Counted from the stretch's first letter, positions 1-8,234 are shown. The stretch is DNA of 43,010 nucleotides from Roseiflexus sp. (GCA_025062325.1 JANXAL010000142.1:1-43010), one strand, 5' to 3'. Numbers and translations are program-made. The notes: generated from the sequence alone by a model not told the origin.

Positions 1-491
1 CCCTCCGGTTTCAATCCCCTTCATTGCGGGGCTTTTGTTTTTTGCGCCGCCCGGGAGGAAGAAATGTTCTTCGAAATCAAAGTTTCAATCCCCTTCATTG
101 CGGGGCTTTTGTTTTTTGCGCCGGGTGGGTGTGGGTGCTCACCCGGCGTTGAAAGTTTCAATCCCCTTCATTGCGGGGCTTTTGTTTTTTCGCCTCCGCG
201 CGGGGCGCATGGGCGGCGCGAAAGGCGCTGTTTCAATCCCCTTCATTGCGGGGCTTTTGTTTTTTCATCTCTTTGCGCGCTGTCTCGTTTGGAGAACGTA
301 TCTCGTTTCAATCCCCTTCATTGCGGGGCTTTTGTTTTTTGAGACAAACCTCCGCGGGGACGCGGTGGGGCTTTCTGCGTTTCAATCCCCTTCATTGCGG
401 GGCTTTTGTTTTTTCGCATCTCTTTGCGCGCTGTTTCGTTTGGAGAACGTATCTCGTTTCAATCCCCTTCATTGCGGGGCTTTTGTTTTTT
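1..491 (-). CRISPR. CRISPR array end, 7 repeats of 36 bp
   Basis: Seven identical 36-bp repeats lie at 8-43, 82-117, 155-190, 230-265, 305-340, 379-414 and 456-491. Each begins GTTTCAATCCCC on the plus strand and ends in CTTTTGTTTTTT. The six spacers are 37-41 bp. Bases 1-7 are the tail of another spacer, so the array continues to the left. On the minus strand the repeat ends in ATTGAAAC, the usual 8-nt 5' tag of crRNAs in type I and III systems, and contains a CCCC/GGGG stem. I therefore infer transcription on the minus strand with the leader right of 491. The last repeat on that side is not degenerate, which fits. No cas gene is in the window, so the subtype cannot be set. Spacers at 266-304 and 415-455 are almost the same sequence. 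Confidence 0.97.
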
Positions 492-932
492 CCCCTCTCA
501 CGACGCCCCTTATCGTCTGTGGCATCTGGACGCGCTCGGCGCATTGCGCCTCTGACCGGCTTGCCTGCGCCGTTTTGCGATTTTGGCGGGTGAGACGTAT
601 CATGACGCGGTATGAGCAGTATAGCAGGTCATTGCCGCCGAGGTCAAGCAGAATCGCTGCGCCGAATGCGGCTGTGACTTGGCAAGGTTGTACCCGGACT
701 CCGCCAGGCTCCGCTGCCGGACGAGACTCTGTCTGAGTGGCAATGCCTAAGTATGTACTGGTTGGCTTCGCATCTCTGCGCCATTGCGCTGCGGCGCGCA
801 GCGTCGGCAGGCTGCTGCATTACAAGCCGTTCGAGTGATGCTGCAGAAGCGCGGATGCCTTCACTCCCCTTCTCCAAGGATCTCAGGTTCGACGCACCGG
901 CGCAAAGATGCAGAGTTATCGTCACGAAACGA
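492..932. other. Putative CRISPR leader side and non-coding stretch
   Basis: No convincing gene lies here. If the array is read on the minus strand, the leader should start at 492, but no AT-rich leader or promoter is obvious. At 625-750 on the plus strand there is a short open stretch without a good start. It encodes a Cys-rich peptide with CAEC and further Cys residues that looks like a zinc-ribbon fragment, and it may be the tail of a decayed gene. GCATCTCTGCGCC near 770 and its near reverse complement near 899 form a loose inverted repeat before the next gene. Confidence 0.4.
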
Positions 933-1517
933 ATGAATATGTTCAACCACTTCGACATCCTGGCACCAGTGTACGAATGGGTGATCAGTCCGCCCGATCC
1001 GACGCGCCTGAAGACGTTGTTGCGACTGCCGACCGATGGATGGCTGCTTGATGCAGGCGGCGGCACCGGACGCGTTGCTGCGACGTTGCGCCCATTCGTC
1101 GGCGGGCTGGTCGTTGGCGATCAGTCGCTGCGTATGTTACGGCGCGCATACGAGAAACGGACATTGCACCCGGTGCGAGCGCAGGTGCAGCGACTGCCTT
1201 TTGTGGATGGCTTCTTCAGCCGTATTCTCGTGGTCGACGCGCTGCACCACTTCTCTGACCAGTCTGCTGCAGTGCGCGAACTGGCGCGGGTGCTTGCCCC
1301 CGGCGGCAGGCTGGTGATCGAGGAGCCAGACATTCATCGTCCTGCAGTCAAACTGGTGGCGCTGGCAGAACGTATGGCACTGATGGGGAGCACCTTCCTG
1401 GCGCCAGAGGTCGTGCGTGATATGCTGGCGGCACAGGGATTGCGCGCATGCATCGTAGAACGCGATCGCTTCTCAGCGTGGATCGTCGCTGACAAACCGT
1501 CTGGAGGAAGCCAATGA
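933..1517 (+). CDS. Class I SAM-dependent methyltransferase (UbiE-like)
   Basis: About 194 residues from the ATG at 933 (the ATG at 939 is equally possible). An upstream in-frame start at 753 would add about 60 residues that do not look like protein of this family. The start MNMFNHFDILAPVYEW matches the usual opening of UbiE-like enzymes. Motif I is LLDAGGGTGRVA. It is followed by an acidic end of strand 2 (VVGDQS), the post-I region ILVVDALHHF and the APGGRLVIEEPD loop. The substrate is unknown; a small isoprenoid quinone or another metabolite is typical for the family. The gene overlaps the next by 4 bp (ATGA), so translation is probably coupled and it heads a four-gene operon with a two-component system. 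Confidence 0.85.
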   Translation: MNMFNHFDILAPVYEWVISPPDPTRLKTLLRLPTDGWLLDAGGGTGRVAATLRPFVGGLVVGDQSLRMLRRAYEKRTLHPVRAQVQRLPFVDGFFSRILVVDALHHFSDQSAAVRELARVLAPGGRLVIEEPDIHRPAVKLVALAERMALMGSTFLAPEVVRDMLAAQGLRACIVERDRFSAWIVADKPSGGSQ

Positions 1518-2023
1518 GCGGCGTTCCTGTCTTTCCCCGGCGCTATTACGCCAGTCTGCGCCAGTTTCTGGCGGATATCGCCTGGTTGCTCCAGCATCGC
1601 GCTCACCTGCGACAGACGCGCGCCGTGCTCTCGCCAGCGTTCCGCGAGTGCCTGATGCTCGCTGTTACTGCGGTCAATCGCTGCCGCTACTGTTCGTTCG
1701 CGCATACCCGGATGGCGCTGGCGGCTGGCGTGTCGAACGCTGAGATTGCACAGATTCTCGATCAGACGTTCAGCGCCTGCCCGCCCGACGAAGCGCCAGC
1801 GCTAGCCTATGCGCAGCATTGGGCAGACACCGATGCCGCGCCTGATCCCGCAGCGCGTGAGCGCCTCTTTTGTGAGTATGGCGTGCTCCGCGCCCACGCC
1901 ATCGAGACAGTGCTGCGGATGATCCGGGTCGGAAACCTGCTGGGCAACACGTTCGACTACCTGCTGTTCCGTCTCTCCAGCGGACGCTTTGGATTGACCG
2001 ACGCTGACCGACGCCTGGTATGA
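1514..2023 (+). CDS. AhpD-like / carboxymuconolactone decarboxylase-family protein
   Basis: The protein has 169 residues. The hallmark is CRYCSFAHTRMALAAG at about residues 57-72, a CxxC pair followed three residues later by His. This is the redox-active signature of AhpD-type alkylhydroperoxidases in the CMD family. The preceding helix (ECLMLAVTAVNR) also fits. Family members reduce peroxides or relay electrons through the two cysteines; this protein's partner is not shown. It overlaps the methyltransferase and the response regulator by 4 bp each. The placement suggests a peroxide or thiol-redox function connected with the sensor system, which is inference. Length is normal for the family. 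Confidence 0.85.
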   Translation: MSGVPVFPRRYYASLRQFLADIAWLLQHRAHLRQTRAVLSPAFRECLMLAVTAVNRCRYCSFAHTRMALAAGVSNAEIAQILDQTFSACPPDEAPALAYAQHWADTDAAPDPAARERLFCEYGVLRAHAIETVLRMIRVGNLLGNTFDYLLFRLSSGRFGLTDADRRLV

Positions 2024-2709
2024 GTGCAACCGTCCTAATTATCGAAGACGAAGCCAGTATTCGTACCGTCGCACGCGCCTATCTCGAGCAGGCCGGGTTT
2101 CGCGTGCTGCTGGCGACCAGTGGACCGGAAGGCCTGGAACTGGCGCGCCGTGAGTGTCCCGATGTGGTTATTCTCGACCTGAACCTGCCGGGGATGGACG
2201 GAATGGAAGTCGCTGCGCGGCTGCGCCAGGAGTCGGATGTGTTTATCATCATGCTGACGGCGCGCAGCGAGGAGAGCGACCGGGTCGCCGGGCTGCGCAT
2301 CGGCGCCGATGACTACGTCATTAAGCCATTCAGCCCGCGCGAGCTGGTAGCGCGCGTCGAGGCAATCCTGCGCCGACGCCGCTCCGTAACCCCGGCGATT
2401 GACTCCACGCTGCGTTTCGCGCATGTGCAGATCGACCCGGACCGGCGCGAAGTCACGGTTGGCGATCAGGTCATCGACCTGACGACGACCGAGTTCGATG
2501 TGCTGCTGGCGCTGGCGCGGCGTCACGGCAGGGTGTTGAGCCGCGAACAGATCCTCGACATGGTGTGGGGAAACGATTTCTACGGCACCGACCGCGTGGT
2601 GGATGTGTACGTCGGGCAGGTGCGCCGCAAACTTGAAGCAGTCGCTGGCGTGCCGCTCATCCAGACGGTGCGCGGCGTGGGGTACAAGTTCATCGACACT
2701 GCAGTGTAA
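2020..2709 (+). CDS. Two-component response regulator, OmpR/PhoB family
   Basis: The protein has 229 residues. The receiver domain occupies about 1-120: the acidic pocket is IIEDE near residues 7-11, the phospho-acceptor is probably Asp53 in VVILDLNLPGMDG, the conserved Thr is in MLTAR, and the Lys is Lys102 in DDYVIKPF. A C-terminal winged helix (about 130-229) ends in VRGVGYKF, typical of PhoB-type DNA-binding domains. The start ATG overlaps the stop of the AhpD-like gene. The cognate kinase follows after 4 bp. It should act as a DNA-binding transcription factor; its targets cannot be read from the window. Confidence 0.96.
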   Translation: MSATVLIIEDEASIRTVARAYLEQAGFRVLLATSGPEGLELARRECPDVVILDLNLPGMDGMEVAARLRQESDVFIIMLTARSEESDRVAGLRIGADDYVIKPFSPRELVARVEAILRRRRSVTPAIDSTLRFAHVQIDPDRREVTVGDQVIDLTTTEFDVLLALARRHGRVLSREQILDMVWGNDFYGTDRVVDVYVGQVRRKLEAVAGVPLIQTVRGVGYKFIDTAV

Positions 2710-2713
2710 TCCC

Positions 2714-3796
2714 ATGGGGCTGTGGCGACAACTTCGCTGGCGCATTATTGCAGCGCAAATGCTCGTTGTGCTGGTCGGCGTTGTAACGCTGATCGTAACG
2801 GCGGACATTCTGGCGGCGCGCACGGTCGACCCGGCATTGCTGCCCGCTTTCGAGAAGGCAGTGATTCAGGCACTGGTTGTTGCTGCGCTGGCGGCAACGT
2901 TTGTCGGTCTGGGGGCAAGCCTGCTGCTGGCGCGTGAGATTCTGCGACCGCTCCGCCAACTGGCAGTCAGCAGCCGTCGGATCGCAAACGGGCATTATGA
3001 TGAACGCATACCTGTGCCTGCGAGCGACGAACTGCGCGATGTCGCGCAGAGCTTCAACCAGATGGCCGAGGCGCTGGCGCGGATTGAGCAGCAGCGCGTG
3101 ACCCTGATCGGCAATGTGGCGCACGAGTTGCGCACGCCGCTCGCCGGTCTCGAAGGGTACCTCGAAGGGTTGCTCGACGGCGTACTGCCAGGTGATCCCG
3201 AAACGATCAGCGCCATGCAGCACGAAGTGCGGCGCTTGCGGCGACTGGTCGACGACCTGCAGCACCTCTCGCGAGTCGAGGCAGGTCAGGTGACGATCCA
3301 GTCTCAGGTCTTCGATGTTGTGGCGCTAGCACAGCGTATCGTCGCTCAATTACAACCGCAGATTATCGAGCGGCGCCTGGATATGGTCGTCGAAGCGCCA
3401 GACGGAGCAGTTCTGGCATACGCCGATCCGGATCGAACGGCACAGGTGCTGGTCAATCTGGTCGGCAACGCGATTCGCTACACGCCGGAGGATGGCTGCA
3501 TTACCCTTCGCATATGCAGTGACACGACTCACATTCAGGTAGCGGTGGAAGATACCGGTATCGGCATTCCGGCAGAAGCGTTGCCCTACCTCTTCGAGCG
3601 TTTCTATCGCGTTGATCCGTCGCGCAGCCGGGCAAGCGGCGGCAGCGGGATCGGACTGACGATCGCGCGCCACTTGGCGCGGGCGATGGGGGGCGATATC
3701 ACGGCTGCCAGCCCTGGCATTGGGAAGGGGAGCACCTTTACTCTGATCCTGCCGCGTGGCACAGACGATGAGAGAGGCGAGCGCGACGCCTCGTGA
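2714..3796 (+). CDS. Membrane sensor histidine kinase
   Basis: The protein has 360 residues from the ATG at 2714 (MGLWRQLRWR); longer in-frame starts would run into the regulator gene. Two membrane helices lie at about 10-36 and 49-73 with a very short extracytoplasmic loop, so the signal may be sensed in or near the membrane. A HAMP linker follows (about 74-125). The H-box is NVAHELRTPLAG with the phospho-accepting His137. The ATPase domain has N-box LVNLVGNAIRYTP, G1 VEDTGIGIP and G2 GGSGIGLTIA. The architecture is that of a BaeS/ResE-type kinase. It lies 4 bp downstream of the response regulator and is almost certainly its partner. No terminator is evident after it. Confidence 0.95.
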   Translation: MGLWRQLRWRIIAAQMLVVLVGVVTLIVTADILAARTVDPALLPAFEKAVIQALVVAALAATFVGLGASLLLAREILRPLRQLAVSSRRIANGHYDERIPVPASDELRDVAQSFNQMAEALARIEQQRVTLIGNVAHELRTPLAGLEGYLEGLLDGVLPGDPETISAMQHEVRRLRRLVDDLQHLSRVEAGQVTIQSQVFDVVALAQRIVAQLQPQIIERRLDMVVEAPDGAVLAYADPDRTAQVLVNLVGNAIRYTPEDGCITLRICSDTTHIQVAVEDTGIGIPAEALPYLFERFYRVDPSRSRASGGSGIGLTIARHLARAMGGDITAASPGIGKGSTFTLILPRGTDDERGERDAS

Positions 3797-3908
3797 TAGG
3801 AACGCGGACTCACACGGATGCTACGGACCGACACAGGTGATGAGAGCAAGCGACCGAATCAGTGTTGGTCTGTCTTGATCCGTGTGAGCTCGCCCGGCGC
3901 CTGTAGTC

Positions 3909-4057
3909 GCGGGCTACAGTTGCGAAGCCCGCCTGCGCGGGCTGGATGGGGCTATAGTAGATTATTTTCTCAAAGATCATAAGCCGCAGGCTATTATTGC
4001 GAAGCCTGCCTGCGTGGGCTGGATGGGGCTATAGCGAATTATTCTCTCAAAAATCAT
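3909..4057. repeat. Tandem pair of about 77-bp intergenic repeats
   Basis: Two adjacent units, 3909-3985 and 3986-4057, share the order GC(G/A)GGCTA, TTGCGAAGCC, GGGCTGGATGGGGCTATAG and a tail TTCTCAAA(G/A)ATCAT. Each starts with a small stem formed by its first bases and the AGCCCGC/AGCCTGC that follows. There is no coding potential. The function is unknown; it looks like a duplicated REP-like unit. Confidence 0.85.
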
Positions 4058-4138
4058 CAGTCCTCGCTCAAGACGCGGAAGCCCCGCAGGGGCTTTCACG
4101 ATCTCAGCCAGGGCTTCTGCCCAGAGTGCGAATACTGT
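4058..4138 (-). repeat. Dispersed REP-like repeat A, copy 1 (reverse orientation)
   Basis: This roughly 80-bp segment is the reverse complement of the element at 9829-9910. Shared parts are CCTCGCTCA, GAAGCCCCGCAGGGGCTTT (a hairpin) and CTCAGCCAGGGCTTC, ending in GCGAATAC. Further copies lie at 9923-10022 and, partially, at 11863-11912. Confidence 0.8.
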
Positions 4139-4183
4139 CTGTCAAATCATGTCTACACCTCTACCTCAGCTCTGATTGCAATT

Positions 4184-4194
4184 TGTGCTATACT
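4184..4194 (+). promoter_or_regulatory. Possible extended -10 promoter for the sugar importer
   Basis: TGCTATACT at 4186-4194 reads as an extended -10 (TGn then TATACT). No good -35 is visible 17 bp upstream. It would give a leader of about 120 nt before the binding-protein gene at 4320. The remainder of 4139-4319 shows no gene. Confidence 0.35.
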
Positions 4195-4319
4195 TCTTCC
4201 ATCCATCCTCTAAACCGAACCAGGAGGTGCAGGCTCCGGGCGGTTGAGCACCGGCATGGCATGGATGGGTCATTCTCCGCGTGACCATTTTCCTCCGCAG
4301 TCTGAAAGGCAGGGATGCT

Positions 4320-5624
4320 ATGTTGACAACAAAGTGGTTGAAACTGTTCGGCGTCTTTTCGATCCTCGCGCTTGCGCTGGCTGCCTGCGGCGCGCCAGCG
4401 CCCTCCCAGCCGACCGCAGCTCCCGCACAACCGACGACCGCTCCGGCACAGACAGGCGGCAAGCTCGAAATTTTCAGTTGGTGGACAAATGCTGGCGAAG
4501 CCGACGGGCTGAACGCCATGTTCGAGCTCTACAAGCAGCAGAATCCCGGCGTGGAAATCATAAACGCCACCGTTGCCGGCGGCGCGGGCACGAATGCCAA
4601 GACCGTGTTGAAGACCCGTCTGCAGGGCGGTCAACCGCCGGATAGCTGGCAGGTGCACGCTGGCAAGGAATTGACATCGTATGTTGATGCCGGGCAAATG
4701 GTGCCGCTGACGCAGTTCTTCAAAGAGCAGGGCTTCGACAAGGTGATGCCGCCGAAACTGCTCGAGCAGATCACCTACAAGGGTGAAATCTGGTCGGTGC
4801 CGGTCAACATCCACCGCTCGAACGTCCTCTGGTACAACATCAAGATCTTCCAGGAGAATGGTCTGACCCCGCCCAAGACCATTGACGACTTCTTCAAGGT
4901 GGCTGAGGCGCTTAAGGCAAAGGGGATCATCCCGCTGGCGGTCGGCGGCAAGGACCGGTTCGAAACGCCGCACCTGTTCGAGAGCGTGCTGCTGGCGGTC
5001 TTTGGACCGGAGGATTATCCCAAGCTGTTCCAGCCCGGCGCCGACTGGAGCGATCCGCGCGTTCGCCAGGCTGCGGAAATCGCTAAACGGATGCTGGAGT
5101 ACTCCAACAGCGACCGCTCGTCGCTGGGGTGGGCTGACGCCGCGCAACTGGTGCTCGACGGCAAAGCGGCGATGACGATTATGGGCGACTGGGCGCATGG
5201 CTACTTCATCGGCAAAGGCGCGAAGGTCGGCGTCGATTACGGCTATGCCCCCGCGCCAGGCAACGAAGGCGTCTTCATGTGGCTGTCGGACAGTTTTGGT
5301 CTGGCGAAGGGCGCACCGAACCCGGAGCAGGCGAAGGCATGGCTGGCGCTGTGCGGCTCGCGTGAAGGGCAGGACGCCTTCAACCCGAAGAAGGGGTCCA
5401 TCCCGGCGCGCACTGATGCGGATGTGAGCCTGTACGACGAATACCTGCAGTACTCGATTAAAGCCTTCAGCAGCGAGAAGCTGGTTCCAAGCGTCGTCCA
5501 CGGCGCCGCTGCTCCTGAAGCGTATATGACTGAGTACGGCAACGCCCTGAACGTCTTCGCCAGCGACCTCGACGTTGATGCCGTGGTTGAGGCGCTGAAG
5601 GACGCCGCGAAAGACCTGAAGTGA
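4320..5624 (+). CDS. ABC sugar transporter, substrate-binding lipoprotein (family 1, MalE/UgpB type)
   Basis: The protein has 434 residues from the ATG at 4320, preceded by AGGCAGGG. The first 23 residues are a lipoprotein signal with lipobox LAAC and Cys23 as lipidation site. A Pro/Ala/Thr/Gln-rich linker follows (to about residue 45). The mature part starts GGKLEIFSWWTNAGE, the usual entry to carbohydrate-binding family 1 proteins; other landmarks are the region around YNIKIFQENG and GWADAAQLVLDGKAAMTIMGDWA. It should bind a mono- or oligosaccharide outside the membrane; the exact sugar cannot be told. It heads the operon with the two permeases downstream. A very stable stem-loop lies in the 75-bp gap to the next gene. 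Confidence 0.93.
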   Translation: MLTTKWLKLFGVFSILALALAACGAPAPSQPTAAPAQPTTAPAQTGGKLEIFSWWTNAGEADGLNAMFELYKQQNPGVEIINATVAGGAGTNAKTVLKTRLQGGQPPDSWQVHAGKELTSYVDAGQMVPLTQFFKEQGFDKVMPPKLLEQITYKGEIWSVPVNIHRSNVLWYNIKIFQENGLTPPKTIDDFFKVAEALKAKGIIPLAVGGKDRFETPHLFESVLLAVFGPEDYPKLFQPGADWSDPRVRQAAEIAKRMLEYSNSDRSSLGWADAAQLVLDGKAAMTIMGDWAHGYFIGKGAKVGVDYGYAPAPGNEGVFMWLSDSFGLAKGAPNPEQAKAWLALCGSREGQDAFNPKKGSIPARTDADVSLYDEYLQYSIKAFSSEKLVPSVVHGAAAPEAYMTEYGNALNVFASDLDVDAVVEALKDAAKDLK

Positions 5625-5641
5625 CCTCATACGTATGCAAC

Positions 5642-5681
5642 GGACGCGAAGAGACGTAGCGTGCTACGTCTCTTCGCGTCC
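5642..5681 (+). promoter_or_regulatory. Perfect 19-bp stem-loop between binding-protein and permease genes
   Basis: GGACGCGAAGAGACGTAGC at 5642-5660 is followed by GT and then its exact reverse complement at 5662-5680/81. Nothing T-rich follows, and the permease RBS (AAAGGAG) comes shortly after. It probably acts at the mRNA level, as intercistronic hairpins do in maltose-type operons by shielding the binding-protein message from 3' decay. That role is inference. Confidence 0.8.
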
Positions 5682-5699
5682 ATCCGCAAAGGAGCGCGC

Positions 5700-6692
5700 A
5701 TGCAACAAGCAGAAACGCTCAGCGCACGTCCCGCCCGTCGGGTGCGCTGGATGAACCGGGATCGAGCGATTGCACTGCTGATGATCGCTCCATCGGCGCT
5801 CGCGATCGCCGTATTCGTTTATGGATTCATCGGTTGGACCGCCTACATCTCGATGACCGACTGGCGGGGACTGGCAATATCCACGTCGTTCGTCGGGTTC
5901 GACAACTATCTGACGATCTTCAGCACGGGGCGATTCCAGACGAACATCCGCAACCTGATTGTCTTTACCCTCTTCTTTCTGGCGTCGTGCCTGGTCATCG
6001 GGCTGTTGCTTGCGGTGCTCGTCGATGCACGGATCCGCTTCGAGGGGTTCTTTCGCTCGGTCTACATCTTCCCGATGGCGCTGTCGTTCATCGTGACCGG
6101 CGTGGTCTGGCAGTGGTTGTTCGCGCCGGGCAACTGGCCCAATGATCCGACCGGCATCAACCTGCTGTTCAAGCAGTCGGGCCTGGGATTCCTGCAGGCG
6201 GCATGGACGACTGATACCAACGTTGTGCCAGGATGGCGCATCGAGGGGTTACGCACCCGGATCGGCATCCCAATGGCGATGATCCCGGTCGTTGTCGCAG
6301 CGGTCTGGCAGATGTCGGGGTTCGTGATGGCGATGTATCTGGCAGGGTTGCGCGGCATTCCCGACGAGATCAAGGAAGCGGCGCGGGTCGATGGCGCAAC
6401 TGAGTGGCAGGTGTTCCGCCATATCACGCTGCCGATGCTGCAGCCGATCACCCTGAGCGCGGTGATCATCCTGGGGCATATTTCATTGAAGATTTTTGAC
6501 CTGATCATCACAATGACCGGCGGCGCTCCCGGCAACAACACCGAGGTGCCGGGGCTGTACATGTATGAAATCACTTTCAAAGCCAACAAATTTGCCGAAG
6601 GCGCGGCAGTGGCGATGGTCATGCTGGTGGTGGTCGCGTTGCTGGTGGTGCCGTACCTGATCTACAACCGTCGGACAGAGGTGGAACGATGA
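5700..6692 (+). CDS. ABC sugar transporter permease, MalF/UgpA type
   Basis: The protein has 330 residues from the ATG at 5700, which has AAAGGAG at a good distance; an upstream GTG at 5661 lies inside the stem-loop and was not used. There are six or more hydrophobic helices, the first at about 25-48 ([20 protein letters not shown]). The EAA loop, which contacts the ATPase, reads [20 protein letters not shown] near residues 222-241. The family forms the channel with a MalG-type partner. The next gene overlaps by 4 bp. No ATPase gene accompanies the operon, so a shared MsmK/UgpC-type ATPase encoded elsewhere is expected. Confidence 0.94.
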   Translation: MQQAETLSARPARRVRWMNRDRAIALLMIAPSALAIAVFVYGFIGWTAYISMTDWRGLAISTSFVGFDNYLTIFSTGRFQTNIRNLIVFTLFFLASCLVIGLLLAVLVDARIRFEGFFRSVYIFPMALSFIVTGVVWQWLFAPGNWPNDPTGINLLFKQSGLGFLQAAWTTDTNVVPGWRIEGLRTRIGIPMAMIPVVVAAVWQMSGFVMAMYLAGLRGIPDEIKEAARVDGATEWQVFRHITLPMLQPITLSAVIILGHISLKIFDLIITMTGGAPGNNTEVPGLYMYEITFKANKFAEGAAVAMVMLVVVALLVVPYLIYNRRTEVER

Positions 6693-7561
6693 GCAGTGTT
6701 GCCATACCCGCGCCGGGGCGACGGCGCATCCGCTGGTCGCGCGTGGTCGTTTATAGCCTCATTCTCGCTTTCCTGCTCTTCTTTCTCCTGCCAGTCTATT
6801 TGCTGCTGATCACCAGTTTCAAAAGCTTCGACCAGGTAAGCCTCAGCCGGATGTGGGACCTGCCGACGAGTTTTTCGCTCGAAAGCTTCAACCGCGCATG
6901 GAACGGCGGCGAGGGCGTCATCGGGATGCGCGGCAGTTTCTGGAACAGTGTGCAGATGGTCGTTCCGGCGACGGTCATCTCGTGCATCCTGGGATCGCTC
7001 AACGGCTACGTGCTGTCGAAATGGCGCTTCCCTGGCTCAGAAACACTCTTCACCCTGATTCTCTTCGGCATGTTCATCCCCTACCAGAGCATCCTGGTGC
7101 CGCTGGTTGAAGTGCTGCGCGAAATCCGGCTCTATGCCACGATCCCCGGCCTAGTCCTGGTGCATGTAGTCTACGGCATTCCGATTACGACCCTGATTTT
7201 CCGCAACTACTATGCTACCGTGCCGAATGAACTCGTGGAAGCCGCGAAGATCGACGGCGCCGATTTCTTCGGCATCTACCGCAGCGTGATGCTGCCGCTC
7301 TCTGCGCCGGGCTTCGTAGTGGTGGCGATCTGGCAGTTCACCTCGATCTGGAATGAGTTCCTGTTCGGCCTGATCATCACCAACGACCCGCAGTTGCGCC
7401 CAGTGACCGTGGCGCTGCAGAACCTATCGGGGAGCCAGTTCACGCAGTGGAACGTGCAGATGGCCGGGGCGCTGCTAGTGGCGCTGCCGCCGCTGCTGGT
7501 CTACATTTTCCTGGGGAAATACTTCCTGCGCGGGTTGCTCGCGGGGTCGCTCAAGGGGTAG
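6689..7561 (+). CDS. ABC sugar transporter permease, MalG/UgpE type
   Basis: The protein has 290 residues; its ATG overlaps the end of the MalF-type gene. The N-terminus is a short basic stretch, then the first helix ([20 protein letters not shown]). The EAA motif reads [20 protein letters not shown], near residues 181-200. The C-terminus [12 protein letters not shown] is typical of MalG-type permeases. It completes the membrane part of the importer encoded from 4320. The transported sugar is unknown. It ends 13 bp before the next gene, a foreign-looking restriction-type gene, and no terminator separates them. Confidence 0.95.
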   Translation: MSSVAIPAPGRRRIRWSRVVVYSLILAFLLFFLLPVYLLLITSFKSFDQVSLSRMWDLPTSFSLESFNRAWNGGEGVIGMRGSFWNSVQMVVPATVISCILGSLNGYVLSKWRFPGSETLFTLILFGMFIPYQSILVPLVEVLREIRLYATIPGLVLVHVVYGIPITTLIFRNYYATVPNELVEAAKIDGADFFGIYRSVMLPLSAPGFVVVAIWQFTSIWNEFLFGLIITNDPQLRPVTVALQNLSGSQFTQWNVQMAGALLVALPPLLVYIFLGKYFLRGLLAGSLKG

Positions 7562-7574
7562 AAGTCTGTATGAT

Positions 7575-8234
7575 ATGAAGAACGCTACTGATGAAGAGCT
7601 CGGCGCATGTACACCGGCGCCTGTTCGCCCGGAATGTTTCAATCATCAGTGCAACCTCCCTTACGGCTTGACCGCAAAGCATGTGCGTCGAGCGATGGAG
7701 GATTTCATCGATTTCTTGAGTCTCATGAATTCCCAGTTTTGCACGAGGGGAATGCCTCGTCTCGAACTGCTTCTCATGCCTGCTACATTTAGCGGTATGA
7801 TTGGAGAGTTCATTGCTGCCAGGATTCCAGAATACTGTACCGCCCTGGTCAAGAACCGATATCACAATGGGCATCCGGACTTGATCCCGCTCAGCAAATT
7901 CCCCGAAGGTGCAGTGCAATATGCACAAGAAGGAATTGAGGTAAAAGCGTCACGGTATACGTCTGGCTGGCAGGGACATAATCCAGAGTCTGTATGGCTT
8001 ATGGTATTCTGCTTTGACAGCAACACGCCCAACGAAGGGAACAAGAAAAGTTACAAGCCTCGTCCTTTTCGTTTTACGGGCGTCTACGCCGCTAAACTTG
8101 AGAAGAGTGATTGGTCTTTCTCTGGTCGCTCGGAGTCTAGCAGGAGAACGATCACTGCCAGTGTAACGAAAAGCAGTGCAAAGAAAATGAAAAATAACTG
8201 GGTGTACAAAGACTTAGGTAAGCCTAAGAGATAA
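7575..8234 (+). CDS. Putative type II restriction endonuclease, PD-(D/E)XK type
   Basis: The protein has 219 residues and no family was recognised by name. A PD-(D/E)XK-like active site can be read: GEFIAARIPEY (Glu78), then GHPDLIP with Asp102 and EGIEVKAS with Glu122 and Lys124, followed by a hydrophobic strand (VWLMVFCFD). The C-terminus is basic. The gene converges on a DNA methyltransferase gene and overlaps its 3' end by 21 bp, a normal arrangement for a type II restriction-modification pair. Base composition is visibly more AT-rich than the sugar importer just upstream, which suggests horizontal transfer. The start has only a weak ribosome binding site, so the N-terminus is uncertain. 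The recognition sequence is unknown. Function rests on motif plus neighbourhood. Confidence 0.68.
   Translation: MKNATDEELGACTPAPVRPECFNHQCNLPYGLTAKHVRRAMEDFIDFLSLMNSQFCTRGMPRLELLLMPATFSGMIGEFIAARIPEYCTALVKNRYHNGHPDLIPLSKFPEGAVQYAQEGIEVKASRYTSGWQGHNPESVWLMVFCFDSNTPNEGNKKSYKPRPFRFTGVYAAKLEKSDWSFSGRSESSRRTITASVTKSSAKKMKNNWVYKDLGKPKR

Noticed and set aside
35-736. Long open frames across the CRISPR array encoding repeated Phe/Pro-rich peptides
   Set aside because: They are translations of the repeats; the periodic peptide follows the repeat spacing and there is no ribosome binding site.
1-752. cas genes or an adaptation module beside the array
   Set aside because: Neither strand to the right of the array encodes a Cas-like protein; the left side is outside the window.
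644-1066. Minus-strand frame of 140 codons over the start of the methyltransferase gene
   Set aside because: It is antisense to the methyltransferase motif region and has no recognisable protein features.
4188-5630. Minus-strand frame of 480 codons opposite the sugar-binding protein
   Set aside because: It mirrors a well-supported lipoprotein gene; GC-rich coding strands often leave long open antisense frames.
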